Positions 9,503 to 21,829 of a DNA stretch of 64,000 nt are shown one piece after another (within the stretch, counting starts at the first letter, position 1; the number at the start of each line of letters is the position of its first letter). This DNA is from Nicotiana tabacum. Lineage: Eukaryota; Streptophyta; Magnoliopsida; Solanales; Solanaceae. The DNA is taken from the NCBI RefSeq assembly GCF_000715075.1, contig NC_134085.1:136972060-137036059 (forward strand), read 5' to 3'. Made by a program: the position numbers and the translations under genes. The notes under the pieces are model-generated. The model was not told where the DNA came from and made no database searches. It worked only from the letters and a program-made list of their open reading frames with translations.

Positions 9503-11849
9503 TATTTATTTAGGTTTAGACGTTTTGGAGTTTTTTTTTTTGGCAGCACAATAGATCCTTAACCAAAAATAAAATTCTACATAAATATTGCCTTTGTGAA
9601 TAATTAAGTACAACAATAACTTCTATGAAGTATCAACTAGAAAAATAATACGATTGTTGAGTCCTCATCAAAGTCTAGCATATAAAACTATTACATGTAA
9701 TGATATCGCGAGTTAAGTTGGTTTCCTCCAACCAAAACATTAGTACTGATCAATTGGTTCTCGATCAGGTTCATAACGTTCAAATTTTTTTCTTTTTGGA
9801 ATCTTTAGTTTTCCTTTGTTATGATTATGAAGTAAAAATTGATCTTTTTGTCTATGTTAAACTCTTGTGTATCTTTCATATAGAATTTGTGTCTTCAAAA
9901 TATTGATATGTGAAGAGGTATTGATTATAGAATCTATTTGCTGGTTGATTCTCTATTTGTTATGGTCTATTAATTCATTTAAGTCTATAAATTCTTTAGA
10001 TACTTTGAAGCACTAGAGTGAAGGCCGTATGTGCATATTTTTTTTCTTTTTCCTTTTTTATTCTTTGTGTTTTTGTTTTTATTTTTGTATTGATCATGGA
10101 ATCTTCTAATTCTACATGTCATGTTTATTTCAGGTATGTTTTAACCTGATAAAACATCCTTTCAAAAGACATGCTCAATTATTAAATTCCCTTCCTAAAT
10201 TTGTTGTACAGATTAAATTGTACAAGGATATTGATAGATTATATCATAATGCTTTACATATAGTGAGAAATCAATAATTACAAATATATTAACAATTTAT
10301 TTAAAGTAAGATAAACGAATTGTATCTAAAGATACTTCCATTGCTCGAATTGAAATTACAAAGATGAGAAAGAGGGGTATTATATTACCTAATCAATTTT
10401 AATGATTAATAGGATTTATATCTATTTTATTATAAAATAAAATTATAATCTGCAACAACCTTTTAGTTGAATGTATTGACTGATGATTGAGAACTTTTCT
10501 TGTGACAGTTTCTTCTTTTATTAAGTGATGTGTATAAGATCATTATTCATTATTTTCAAGAACATGTTTTTTTATTTTATAACTCAAGCAAAATATTTTT
10601 ATATAATATTTATACATTTTTTTTAAAAAGTCTTTTACCATTTGAAATAGTATACACGCGCAACACGCGTATCATAAAATAGCTTTATAAGAGTTTCTCA
10701 ATGTATATCATCTATTCATTTAAAAATAAATTTAGAAGAAGAGAACGCATCGGATTATTATTTAAAGTATTTACGATGAAAAAAAGAGCGTAAAGTCAAA
10801 TTTACCAATTTCATGTAAGGAAAAGATTCTTTAAAATTGTAAGTAGAGATGGGTTGATAAAATTAGCCGCATAGGCGTTATATTTACAACAACAAGGTCA
10901 ATAACTGGATCTTGAGATAGGAGTAGAAGAATGTTTATATAGTATAAACTATAAAGTTGTTGCTTTGTACGAGTTTAATTTATCATACAAAGTTTGATGG
11001 AGAATAAATATGATAGTCACCCATTAATATGTGTTTAGTAATTTATATTAACAGATTCTTAAAAGTGAAAGTAAGCATGAATTGGTGATTCAAAGAAAAG
11101 AGGTCAATAACACATTACAGCCCGTAAAGTTACATTTGTAGTGCAAAATGTCTGTATAATGGTCTTAGTATGTATAGGTTAAATCCTATTTTTTAAAAAT
11201 GCTGTTAGTAATCAATAATTGCTACCTAATCCTTAAGATTTTGTTCAAAACGGAAAAAACAAAATAGCCTTACAAAAAAATTCAGGAGGGACAGCTGATT
11301 ATATTGTATAAGTTCCAGATTAAGTCTGCAAACAGCAGCCACTATTAAAATGATAACCAGGTAATAATTGACTTAATTTGTCATCAAATGGAACAAAAAA
11401 CTAATGATATGCATAGATTACCCATTCTTAAACGCCAATTAATAAATCTGACAATCATCTTGTTGAACTAATTACAACTGCTTCAGCAACAGAAGATAAG
11501 ACATTATCGAGTTTCATCAAATTGGCATGCGAGCAAGACTAACTATTTGACAGCAGCTGCGCAGAACTTCGACACGATGTCTGTTTCTTGATAACATGTC
11601 CCTGTATTAGCAAAATTCATACAAATTATGAAAAAATGTACCATAAAATGTTTTAGGTTCTTGTTGAATGATATAGCTTGAATTAGTGTCTCGGACTTAA
11701 TTTATATACACTAATAGCGTAAAAGAAATTAGTGTAATTCAACCTATAATAACAGGTTACCAATTACACATTATGAGCAATTATCTCTACTTACCTATTA
11801 GATGACTTAATTATATAAACATAAAGTGCATAAAAGTTAAACTCGTTTG
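9503..11849. other. AT-rich intergenic sequence
   Basis: This follows the right TSD of the outer solo LTR. The sequence to about 10680 may be the remainder of a Helitron-like element; beyond that I see nothing recognisable. It contains homopolymer T and A runs and no ORF with protein-like character. Confidence 0.5.
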
Positions 11850-13816
11850 TTAAATGCTTATCATAAAAGAGAGGAATGACATTACATCGCCTAGTAGTAA
11901 ATCGCGTGGCTCCAGCATGTGAATCACTTCTCCCATTTTAGGCCTGTTGCTAACATCTGGATCAACACATCTAAGAGCAATGCGCAGAATTCTTTTCAGT
12001 TCTTTCATACAAGGCATTTCTGGTAGCTTTGGATCAACTATTTGATCATATTGTTGGCTTTCCACCTTTGACTTTATCCAGTCAATTAGATACTCCTGCA
12101 CTTGATTATAACCCCATTTTAGACCACCCTTTTTCTTGTTTTCTCTGGGAAGATCAGAATGAATGTATGCCAAAAAAGAAAGAACATATAGACCTCTATT
12201 TCTGTGATAGTATACTCAATGGAAGTCTTTCCAGATACAATCTCCATGATAAGTATGCCAAAGCTGTAAACATCACACTTATCATCTAAAACTCCAGTGG
12301 ATAAGTATTCTGGTGCAAGATAGCTGAACCAAGCCATAGAAAACAAAGTGATAAATCAACCAAAAAATAATGCCTGATAGTGTATCAAGGGATTTAACTT
12401 ATATATACTGCCTTTTCAGGTTATTTAATTATACGTTAACTTTTAGGTGACCTGATAGTGTAAAATTTATTTTCTACTGTTAGTGTATAGAAGTTATATT
12501 TTGTATCAACTACTCACCCTGACATTCCAGTAGGCGGTGTTATTGGGTAATTCCATTCATCAGAACCTAAGAGTTTGGTGATACAAAAATCAGATATCTT
12601 TGGATTCCATTGCTTATCAAGCAATATGCTACTTGACTTTAGGTGTTGATGAATTATTGCTGGTTCAGTATCCTCGTGAAGGTAAGCCAAGCTGCACAAA
12701 ATCAAATAATTTCAAGTTTTAATTTGGTATCATTTTCAATCGTTGATTCAGAGGAAAGGAATTCAATTAAACACAAACCCTTTTGCATTGCCATTGTCTA
12801 TGTACTCGTCCACGGTTATCCTATGTCCAATTATAAACAATGGTCATTCAATGTATTAAAATCATCGATAGAAAGTCTGTTTAATCGAGTGATCATAGAG
12901 GATTTGTAGTACCTGTAATATCCGTCAAAACAATAACCAAGCAATTTCACCAAGTTTCTATGTTTGAGACCCAATAAAGCTTCTACCTCCCTCGTAAAGT
13001 CCTTTGCTTTAGCCCTGCCATCCAGTGTTTGAAGCAAATAATAAGATAAAATGAAACATTTATTTGATTTACTAGGCTACAATACTAAGCTTAATTGCAA
13101 ATTCTCTTACAAACAATGATGTGAAGTTAACAATGGCTATACTTGATCAGTTTTAAAGTTGAAAATAAGAGTGATCAATTAGTTTCCAGTATATTCACAA
13201 GTTTAAGTTATATGCATTGACAGTGTAATAACACAATCAGTGTTCAGATCGATAGTAAATTTTGCACGAACTAACCTGCTACTGATCAACCGCTTTATTG
13301 TAACTCTAGTATTGCCAAACAAGATACCATAATAAACAATAGCATAATCTCCACAAACAACTACATTTTCATCAGCAAAGTCATCTGTTGCTGCTTCAAT
13401 CTCTGATAGTGTAAACTGGTAACTAGGCCTAACATCAAATTAAAAGCAACAAGAGGATGAGGATATCTAGCCGCTGACTCTAAATCCATCACACGACTAA
13501 GTGGTCCACTGGTTTGACTAGAGAATATCACTTGTTTTTCTGGGGTTCCATTGCCCATTTCAATCTCCCATCCGTTATGTGGCAATAGCCTTCTACTCAT
13601 TGAATAACTATTGTGAGAGTTCGTGCGTAAATCTTTTGAAATCGTTGGCTTCAATACATTACGTCGCCTAGTTGAGATAACATAAAGAGTGATGCCGAGA
13701 GCAAAGCTGAGGACAAAAAGAATTATGCAAATGAGAATGGCAACCCATAATTCGACCCCAAAGAATGAAGTTGGCTTTGAGAGTTTTCGAGTGATGGATG
13801 AAACGGTAAAAAACAT
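11850..13816 (-). pseudogene. Decayed receptor-like protein kinase (At1g01540-type)
   Basis: Intron-containing remnant of a single-TM receptor-like cytoplasmic kinase. Exon 1 (13276-13816) encodes KLSKPTSFFGVELWV, a TM helix and a basic RRRN stop-transfer. It is frameshifted near 13390-13440 before SYQFTLSEIEAATDDFADEN. Exon 2 (12913-13014) gives AKAKDFTREVEALLGLKHRN and LVKLLGYCFDGYYR. A stub near 12770-12810 reads ITVDEYIDNGN, and the piece that should follow is missing. The piece at 12524-12690 has HQHLKSSSILLD where HRDIKSSNILLD is expected, and SDFCITKLLG in place of SDFGLAKLLG. The C-lobe follows (YLAPEYLSTGVLDD, then DVYSFGILIMEIVSGK near 12230-12335; RCVDPDVSNRPKMGEVIHML near 11920-11975). 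The glycine loop reads VCGDYAIVYYG. Loss of the catalytic Asp, the DFG Gly and the P-loop glycines, plus the frameshift and deletion, indicate a pseudogene. Confidence 0.85.
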
Positions 13817-14695
13817 TGTTAAGGAGATTACAGGATGAGATTACAGCAGAAGGGTTTAACTGAGAAACCAGATTAGAGAAAAGTCGAGTAGATTAAGAAT
13901 GAGAAAGAGTTTGCGTTCAATTAAAACTCTACCTTTTTGTAATTCAAATGTTTGATAATTAAGGATTTAAGGTAACAAAACTGAGAGATCCTTACGTGGC
14001 GGGAAATCTTCAAACGAAAATAAACCATTTGTAATTATGTGTTTGAGAGGTATTCCCAACAAAATAATCATTTTTCCAAGTAAAGCTTGAAGCTGGCATT
14101 TCTTTTGCTTACAATGAAGTTTCTCTTTTATTTGACGGCAGTTAACCCGACTACTGGGCTCAGTTGGCACAACTTTTTTTTTTTTCCTTTTTAGATTGTT
14201 TTTGGGAAAATGACATTTTTTTATATATACATTATGTATGTTATATACAAAAATTATACAAATTTTATACACTTTTTCGGCTACCAAATATAAATAATTT
14301 CCGACACATGCTAAAAGTGATAATACCCCATTGTTTTTAGGCCCCGTGTTGGGAAAGGCAAAGGAACGAATCGAACCTTACATTTATATGTGAAAATAAA
14401 ACTTTGCATTAATAGGATATAAAATTTAAAGTAGCAGTTCTATCATAAGTCAAAAGAAAAGATGAGCAGGAGAGTAAGGCTATAAGGTAAAGTTTCTCTT
14501 CTACTTGAGCTGCATTTTGCTCTAGCCCATATAATAATCGAGTTGACCAGGCAGCAGCTAGTCAGCTACAAATTTGCTTCTGTTCTAGGCATGGGACAAG
14601 TTAATATACCAACAGCAAGTACATATACAAAATCTGCAAAAAATTGATGTACTAACACAATAATTTAGAATTTGCAGAAGAATATCCACTGGGGA
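13817..14695. other. Intergenic sequence between kinase remnant and QC gene
   Basis: I saw no gene. A poly-T run near 14170-14190 is followed by TATATA-rich sequence. The right part would hold the 3' UTR of the QC gene at 14696-21442, whose polyadenylation signal I could not place with confidence. Confidence 0.4.
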
Positions 14696-17600
14696 CTATG
14701 AAAAAGGAAATGCCGGGGGCATGCAGATCTGCTTAATGTCTCCGTTGAATGGTGTCTTCAACGGGTGCAACTTAATCTCATAAAGCTTCGGCCACCATTT
14801 GCCTGTGACTGAATAAAGTAATAATTCGGCTTAATGATATTTCCTTGTTACGGTACACTTGTTACTATAGAACAACAGAATTTATATGAAAGCTGATGAA
14901 CATTTTTTTTGGCACAATAATGGCAAAAGGCTAATCTGTCCAAACTTAACCACTATAATCATGCTTGATTCATAATACATGTAAATACTTATCAAAACTA
15001 TGACTTCAAACTAATCTCATTGAATTTTTCTATCATTTACAGAAAAAATGTCGGACGAAAATAGTGGCAGTAGGCAGATCAGTCTACGCTTTTTTTTTGC
15101 ATCCACGAATGTTGCCATTCATTCACATGTACATAGTTTCTCCATAGTTATGCTTTACTGATGTGAATAAAATCTCATTTCCCATCTTTGCCCTAACCCG
15201 ACCCTAACAAATTGAGAAACTAGGATTGCTGGGAATGGCACACGTCACCAGTGGCGGAGCCACCTTATAGGACCCCTTTGCGGGAAAAATACACTGTGTA
15301 GATAGGTAAAAAATATATATATATATACACTATATGTATTGATTCCCCTTAATTTTCTGGTATGTTTACTTTTATATATTTCAACACCCCTTAACGAAAA
15401 TTCTGGCTCCGCCATTGCACGTCACATACATTAAACATCTATTGTTTGCTCTTAACGTGTGGTAACTTGATTCAACTACTATGGCTGATCAGGTATTTAA
15501 CCAATTAAATCACAAGTGGCATGCTTCGTAAATATGCATTTTTAACCGACTTTCAGGTATCCATCAAGTGAGAAATTCTCTCAATATTTTTGTGAATAAT
15601 CACAACCAAACCCTAAGCACTAAAGGAAAAGCAACAAGATGATGGAGCTCACCAAAAAGACGGTCACCATCCCTATCCCATGCTATGCCATTTAAGACAT
15701 CAATTTGCTGCAGCAAAGGTAAGTATTGAAGAAGATGTTCAAAAGGTCCAAGTAAACATTATACACAGAGTCAAAAGCAGATGCTAAAGTAAACTGACCT
15801 TCAAATTGTGTAGCAATCCTTCTCTGCATAAGTAACAGAAGACACATCATTTCACTCTACCTCCAATTTTCTAGGAGTAATAATTGCCTAATACTGAAGT
15901 AATGCTACAAGGAAAGAGCTGTTAGAAGAACCTCAAATTGTGGAGGAGAATCCATCCAAGCACTGAGCCATCTTTATGTGATATTCTAGCTATACAGTCA
16001 GTCTGCAGAGATAGGTGGACATAAGTCAGAGTTAACCCTACGCCACACTTGAGTTGTAAACGAAATTATTCAAACGTTTGGGCTTCAGAATCAAACAGAA
16101 GCATTGTATACTTCACTAGAACTGGTATTGTTGTCAAAGGCGAAAAGCCAAAAAATCCAAAGTTTGCTAGGACTTAAGCAAAAAGCACAATTACTGCACG
16201 CACTTTAGGTAAGAAAAGCATAAATGCAGAAATAACTATATATACAAACACGCATAAAGGAGTGGGAAGCAATTAAGTGAACTTATGAAATAACAAGCCC
16301 TGTCAATCAAGCTCAAAAACCTTTTTTTTTAAACTCAATCAATTCAAATACCATTTAAAATACCTGATTCAATTGCGACCATGCAGCTTTGAGTCTCCAA
16401 TTCAAAGTTACTGACTGTAGTTTTTAATAAACTAAACTTCTATTTTTCTATTCCTAATCACTAAATATTTGTTAGTATTTAACAAGAAAGATATCATTTT
16501 TCCAACTAATGCTTAATGTCTTGTGCCGTCTTCAAGAGAGAGCCTATGGACACTGAGGCAAATGCTTAGGTGCCTTGGTGTCTATACTGTAAATGTCACC
16601 TAAGTGAGTTCAGTGCTACACTTTTCAAGACAGTTCAAGCCATGATTGATGAGGCTCACACATTAGCGCTTTGGCGCAGACTGAAGCTCTGTTTAAGTGA
16701 AGAGCTTTACCTATAAGATACCTAACTTCAAAGGTTTAAGGATGTCTCAAGTGATTATTTTTATAAGGATTTCAAGTGATTCTTTAAAAACACCGAGAAC
16801 TGCCATACTCGGAAAATATCCTCTATCATTTTGGTTGCTCATGTAATGATAAAAGTTCTCCATCGAACGTGGAAATCGAGGAAGCCACTACACGGCAAAT
16901 CAAAGAGAAACCATTGATCTGTACCTCAAGCTCAGTGATAACATACAACATCCAGAACTTCACATATTGGGTTCAGATAAAGCAGTTACTATTATTTTTA
17001 AGTTTTAATAATGATGCCTTGTATCCTTGTTAACTACAAGGTACCAGAAAAGGACTTGCCCACAAGCACTCACTACTAGAACAAGTAAAACACAGTTTAA
17101 GTTTCAAGAAGATCTCAAGATGCTGCCGTTTGTCGTTAGAGAAATAGCTTAGTAGCCACATTAGTAGCGCTTAGGATGATTTTAAGGGAAAATAATTGCG
17201 ATGTGTAATAGAAAATCAATCTTTCCGAAGAGGGAGTTGGGGTGAGCAAGTCCATACCATCCAAATATTTGCCCAAACTTCATCATAAACATACTCTAGT
17301 TCATTTAGTCTGTGCACTTCATCACCTTGATAGTTTACAATTTGTTTTTTAACTACTGCAAGAACGGGAAAAAAAAAAGCATAAGAACAAAACGAAAAAT
17401 TCTTATAGGAAGAACAAAACAGCTGAATCATAATTTGACCTTCAGATGACAAAACCTTTCATAGTTTGAGGATCAATCTGATACAGGGTAGAAGATCCAT
17501 CACTTCCAAAAAGGACTTTCCCATCAGTTGCCAATCCCCAACCATCGGGCATACCATGGCTGAACTTCTCAAACTGAAGAGGAATCAACCGTAAGAATTA

Positions 17601-20600
17601 CTGAGGAGGTGGAAGGGGAAAAAAGCAATATAGAGGAGCATATGTCACTATAAAAATCTTGCAACCACAAAAATACTAGCATTTCTCGCTCCACAATCCC
17701 AAATGTGCAAGGATTAATACACAGCATATTTCTGCATTGCAAATGGCAGTTTATGTTGTATATTAGACTTGGGACGAAAAACCGAGATTCACGTTCTGGA
17801 AATGGCAATCTTTCCGTTCAAGTAGTTGAATACAGAAGGCAACTGAAATCAAAATAAAACCAGCTTAAAGCTTCATCGAGCAGAGAAATTGAAGTTAGGT
17901 TAATGGAATTCTTTTTCCAGTTTGAAATATACACTTGAAGAATAGTCAATATCTTGAAGAAAAAGATGTAGTTGTCTATTATCATGTCATTGTTAAGTAT
18001 TTATCAGCAATATCAGAATAAATGTAGAACAAGTGATTATAGATTAACTGAATAGAGATGTTCATCAAAGAAACTGTATTGAGATGCTTAGCTAGTGACA
18101 ACTCAGGAAAAGTCTCAACTGACAGGTAGACCTATCGAACAATATATCCAGAGCAGCCAAAGAGTAATTTTTCCGATTTCATACTATCAGGTAAAAAGTA
18201 TAAGTTCCAGACACATACTATTACAGTTAATGCCATCACGACACCACTTCTAAGTTCTTTTACCACTTTCCGCCATGACCTCAGCGTCAGAAAGTTGGGA
18301 TTTGCAAACGAGATCAAAACAAAATGATCAGCACAGGGAAAATCTCTCTTTCCAGCCAGAGAGTTCGCAGTAAACATCATAAAATTCTTACCACATTACG
18401 TCCAACAGGACTTCATCTGAGCAAGTCTAGCCACTACTAACATCAATAGCACAAAGCTGCAAAAAACACTGAACAAATATTAAAGCATAAGCAACATACT
18501 TTGCTCAGATTATGCCGATCATATATGTAACCAGTACTCTGCCGCCAAGTTACTTGAATCAACCTATAAAATACATTAAGATTACTATATTAGATGTGAG
18601 GTCCATCTTTTTCATCATAAAAGGAAAAACAACAATCACTGTACAAAGAAATACAGAAATTGAGAATATACCATGCAGCCAAAACTCTTCTTTAATTTAA
18701 GTCAGAGAACTATTCGAAAGCACAGTGGGTACTTTCGCAATCAAGGGAGTTTTCAGAAGCCCTTCAGATTTGAGGAGACTATCAACTTATTTCACAGAAT
18801 AAGACACAATCATGCAGAAGTACCAAGAGGAGGATAGATAAACTCTTCCTTACAGAGAGGGAGAGAGAGAAAGGGAGAGAGAGAGAGGAACCATAAAAGC
18901 CTGGTTTCACTAGTCGGATTCCGGGTTCCATGAATCATGATCGGATATTAAAAGATTTCTCGATTAGAGGACTACTACGACTACAACCTCGTTGAGCAAG
19001 CCTGTTTAGTTCCATCTCCTTGAGTTTCAACTGGAACGCTAGGAGTTGGAGTCGGGTTCAGGCATCAAGTCATAAAAGATCATAGTAGTCAAAAACCTAA
19101 TAGGGACTATATCCATGTGGGCAACAAAAACATGTTTTCCTTTATCAGTCAAAAACAACATATTGATTAGCATTGTATTCTCCCAGAAAGTAAGTTCCCC
19201 AGAAGCATCATTATCACGCTGTATAACGTATAACTAATGGGAAAGAGTATTTTCTTTTGGAAAAGAACGAGTTACTTATCACATGAATTTCTTCACTAGT
19301 TGAATCAAGGAAAGTAAAAACATTCTTAATTTTAAGATAAAAAAAGAAAACCTATCATTAGCTGAATGAAAAGTAAAACCATTCAGTTTAGATCACAAAC
19401 CTATCACCAAGAAGAGTTAAGCCCTCCCCAAAGTCAGAGTACTGCATTTTCTGAATAGCCTCAACCTGTGAATGCCAGAAGCAAAAAGGTTCAATGATAT
19501 ATCAACTCGGCATCTCCAACTGAGCTTGAATGTCAGGAATTATATATTGCACTTGTCATCGGTCAATGTTAATATCATGGGAACACATTTTCTTCTTTTG
19601 ATATTTTATATCATGGGAACAGCTGCTGCATAAAAAGAAACATCAGCACTTTACAAAGTTATTGTATGGCAGGATGTTTCCTTAATAGGGAATAAGCTTC
19701 AACATTCATTGCATCTTCTCGTGCAATTATGTTTCTCATCCTTTGTTTCCTTTTTGCTAACTTTCATAATTTTCACATCGTTTTCTTTTTAAATTCTCAT
19801 TTTGAACATAATAATTGAAATGATATAAGAGTTTATCTTAACTATTTTATTTCGCACCATCTTTCATTCAGAGCATCTAAGCCAATTACCTCGCCAGTCT
19901 GCAGAGTGACCTTCCGAACAGATGACTGTAGTCAAATATCATAAACACTATCAGTTACGAAAAATTCTGGCAAACCAAATCTTCCTAAGAAATAATCAGT
20001 TGAAGTCAACTTTAGAACCAGAGGGAAACTCACAGCCCCATTCATTCCAGTAGACTCAAATAGGGTATCATTTTCTGCATACAGCAGTCCCTATAAAAAA
20101 GTGTTCAGTATTATTAGATGGAAAAAGTGCTATCTGATTACTTATCAAAAGAAAAAGCAACATATGATTAATAGTTTAATACTATAGCTGGCCCCTACTT
20201 TGGGACTTCTAATTAGAATTGAATAGGATAAATGTAGCCAACCCATAATATTTCAGGTTTATTACCAAGCAAAGCAGATTAAAACTATAAAGCAAGCAAA
20301 GAAAGGGGAGAACATCAATATCAAATATCAATAGATTTCAATCATTTTACAAGAATGGTTGAGATCTTGCCATTTGAAAGCTGATAGTGTGAAGAAAAAT
20401 GTATTTTGTCTTTGCTCATTTAGGTTTTCGCACAGTAAATATTAAGCATGTTTAAAGTAGTTAAATAGAACAGTTTCACCTAAGATTATACTTAACTCCA
20501 TCATCATATTGATCTAGGTGAATGGGGAACAGTCTCCACATCTATTGATAGGGAATGAGTTACTACATTGGAGAGAATGTTGGGCAAAAAATGTTCAGGA

Positions 20601-21442
20601 AAGAGAACCATCAAAGGTGAATGATGCAAGCTAAGCCATGGAGAAAGACTCCAGTACAGTCATCAGATAATGCCTTAACGTTTATTCTTATTGTCGGTTT
20701 GCTGAAAGTTTCTATCAATTGGTGATGTTTATTGTAAATGCAGCAGAGGAACTATAATTATTTCGATTAGATGTATGATCTGATATGAAGATACCAGATA
20801 CTTGTACTAGCTCTAATTTCATACCTAAGAGAAATGAGAATTGAGAACTCAGCCTGGCCTGCAACATGTGTTTGTCTCTCTTTTTTAGGTACATTACTTG
20901 CCAGCAGCAAAGCCAACTAAACAATTCGAAAATATTTGAAAGAAAATTTGAAACACATAGGATATAGTCCATTTTATTCTAGTAGCTCAATCAAACTACC
21001 AAATGCCAAAAAGATGCTAGGAAAATACTCTAATTAGACATCATTTTTTCTTATGCGAATTGAATTTCCAATCCCTATTTCTGATGACACAAATTAAATG
21101 AAAGAGGCGCTAGAACTCAACATAAATCTAGAGGATCAACTAAATTTAATAGAAGTGAAAGAAAAAACGAACCTGCGTGAAGGCGCCAGGATCGTGAGGG
21201 AACTCATTGATCACTTCGACTGTGTAAAGCTGATTAGACGGCATATCGGATTGAAACACGCCTTCCTTTGTCGATGAAGTATTTAAAAAAACTATTAAAC
21301 AAACAACTAGGATTAAAAAGACAAGGACGGAGATCTTTCTGTAATGGAGAAGAAAAGGAGAGGCAGAAGCCATTGAAGGTTGTTGAGGTAGGGGGTTAAT
21401 TCTTCTACTATTAGATTTCTTTCTCATCCTTGCGCCTGGCAT
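14696..21442 (-). CDS. Glutaminyl-peptide cyclotransferase, complete, 11 exons
   Basis: Catalyses N-terminal pyroglutamate formation in the secretory pathway (family knowledge). Exons: 21173-21442, 20034-20090, 19890-19925, 19401-19465, 18500-18563, 17456-17573, 17258-17355, 15932-16002, 15799-15823, 15653-15707 and 14696-14808. All have GT-AG borders and phases agree. The product is 323 aa from the ATG at 21442, or 318 aa from the ATG at 21427 (MRKKSNSRR), which I think equally likely; about 320 aa is usual. It has a basic N-terminus, then a signal-anchor helix (ISVLVFLILVVCLIVFL), so a type II membrane form is inferred. QC motifs follow in order: NEFPHDPGAFTQ, LLYAENDTLFESTG, SDFGEGLTLLG, DGWGLATDGKVLFGSDGSST, RLNELEYV and DEVWANIW, DCIARISHKDGSVLGWI, DVLNGIAWD, VTGKWWPKLYE. 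The conserved Glu of FGEG and the NELEY block are present. Odd point: GLYG of the paralogue is GMNG here. The gene looks functional. Confidence 0.92.
15249..15417. mobile_element. hAT-type MITE (169 bp) with perfect 8-bp TSD, in a QC intron
   Basis: The ends CAGTGGCGGAGCCACC and CTGGCTCCGCCATTG form imperfect terminal inverted repeats. The flanking direct repeats are CACGTCAC at 15241-15248 and 15418-15425. The interior is AT-rich with a short TA microsatellite. It lies in the last intron of the QC gene. Confidence 0.9.
18853..18890. repeat. GA microsatellite
   Basis: An imperfect GAGAGGGAGAGAGA run lies in an intron of the QC gene. Confidence 0.8.
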
Positions 21443-21829
21443 GTGGTTGACACCTCAGCAACGAGGGTCATGGATAACTCCGGGGAAGGGCACGCCGGAG
21501 CGACGACGGGAATTCGCGAGGGGGTGGCAGATTTACGTGGGTAGTCTAGATGAAAGGCGTTGTCGTCTAATGCCAATTGCCAAGTTTGACTAACAGCATC
21601 AAGTTTTCCACCGTAGCACATAAGTTCCTGATGGCTCGATCGGTTACAATCACTCGAGATAACAATTTCGGGAGAAAAAAGAAAATTATTCGCAAAAGTC
21701 CGCTGTGGAATTTATTTTGACTTTTTTCGCTTTTAGCCTGCGCCAGAAACTATTTGTATTCAGTGGCCAAAAAAGTATATATAACATACATAATCTCTCT
21801 CTATATATATATATATATATTAGCTTTAG
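21443..21829. other. 5' flank of the complete QC gene
   Basis: Presumed promoter and 5' UTR. The GC content is higher next to the start codon and the sequence becomes AT-rich beyond 21650. A CTCTCTCTATATATATATAT run ends at 21829. A 38 bp block starting at about 21757 (CAGTGGCCAAAAAAGTATAT within it) recurs with one change at about 23945. I cannot place a confident TATA box because of the TA repeats. Confidence 0.4.

Larger units (their letters stand above)
3455..10681 (+). mobile_element. Helitron-like candidate interrupted by nested LTRs
   Basis: The left end is A followed by TCTATATACTACATTAAAAG at 3455, close to the 5' terminus of the clearer candidate at 21830-23931. The possible right end is a short hairpin of two ACGCG/CGCGT arms near 10653-10670. 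The expected CTRR terminus is not evident there, so the right boundary is uncertain. Removing the solo LTR at 3639-9502 and its TSD copy leaves about 1.36 kb of AT-rich, non-coding sequence. Confidence 0.3.
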
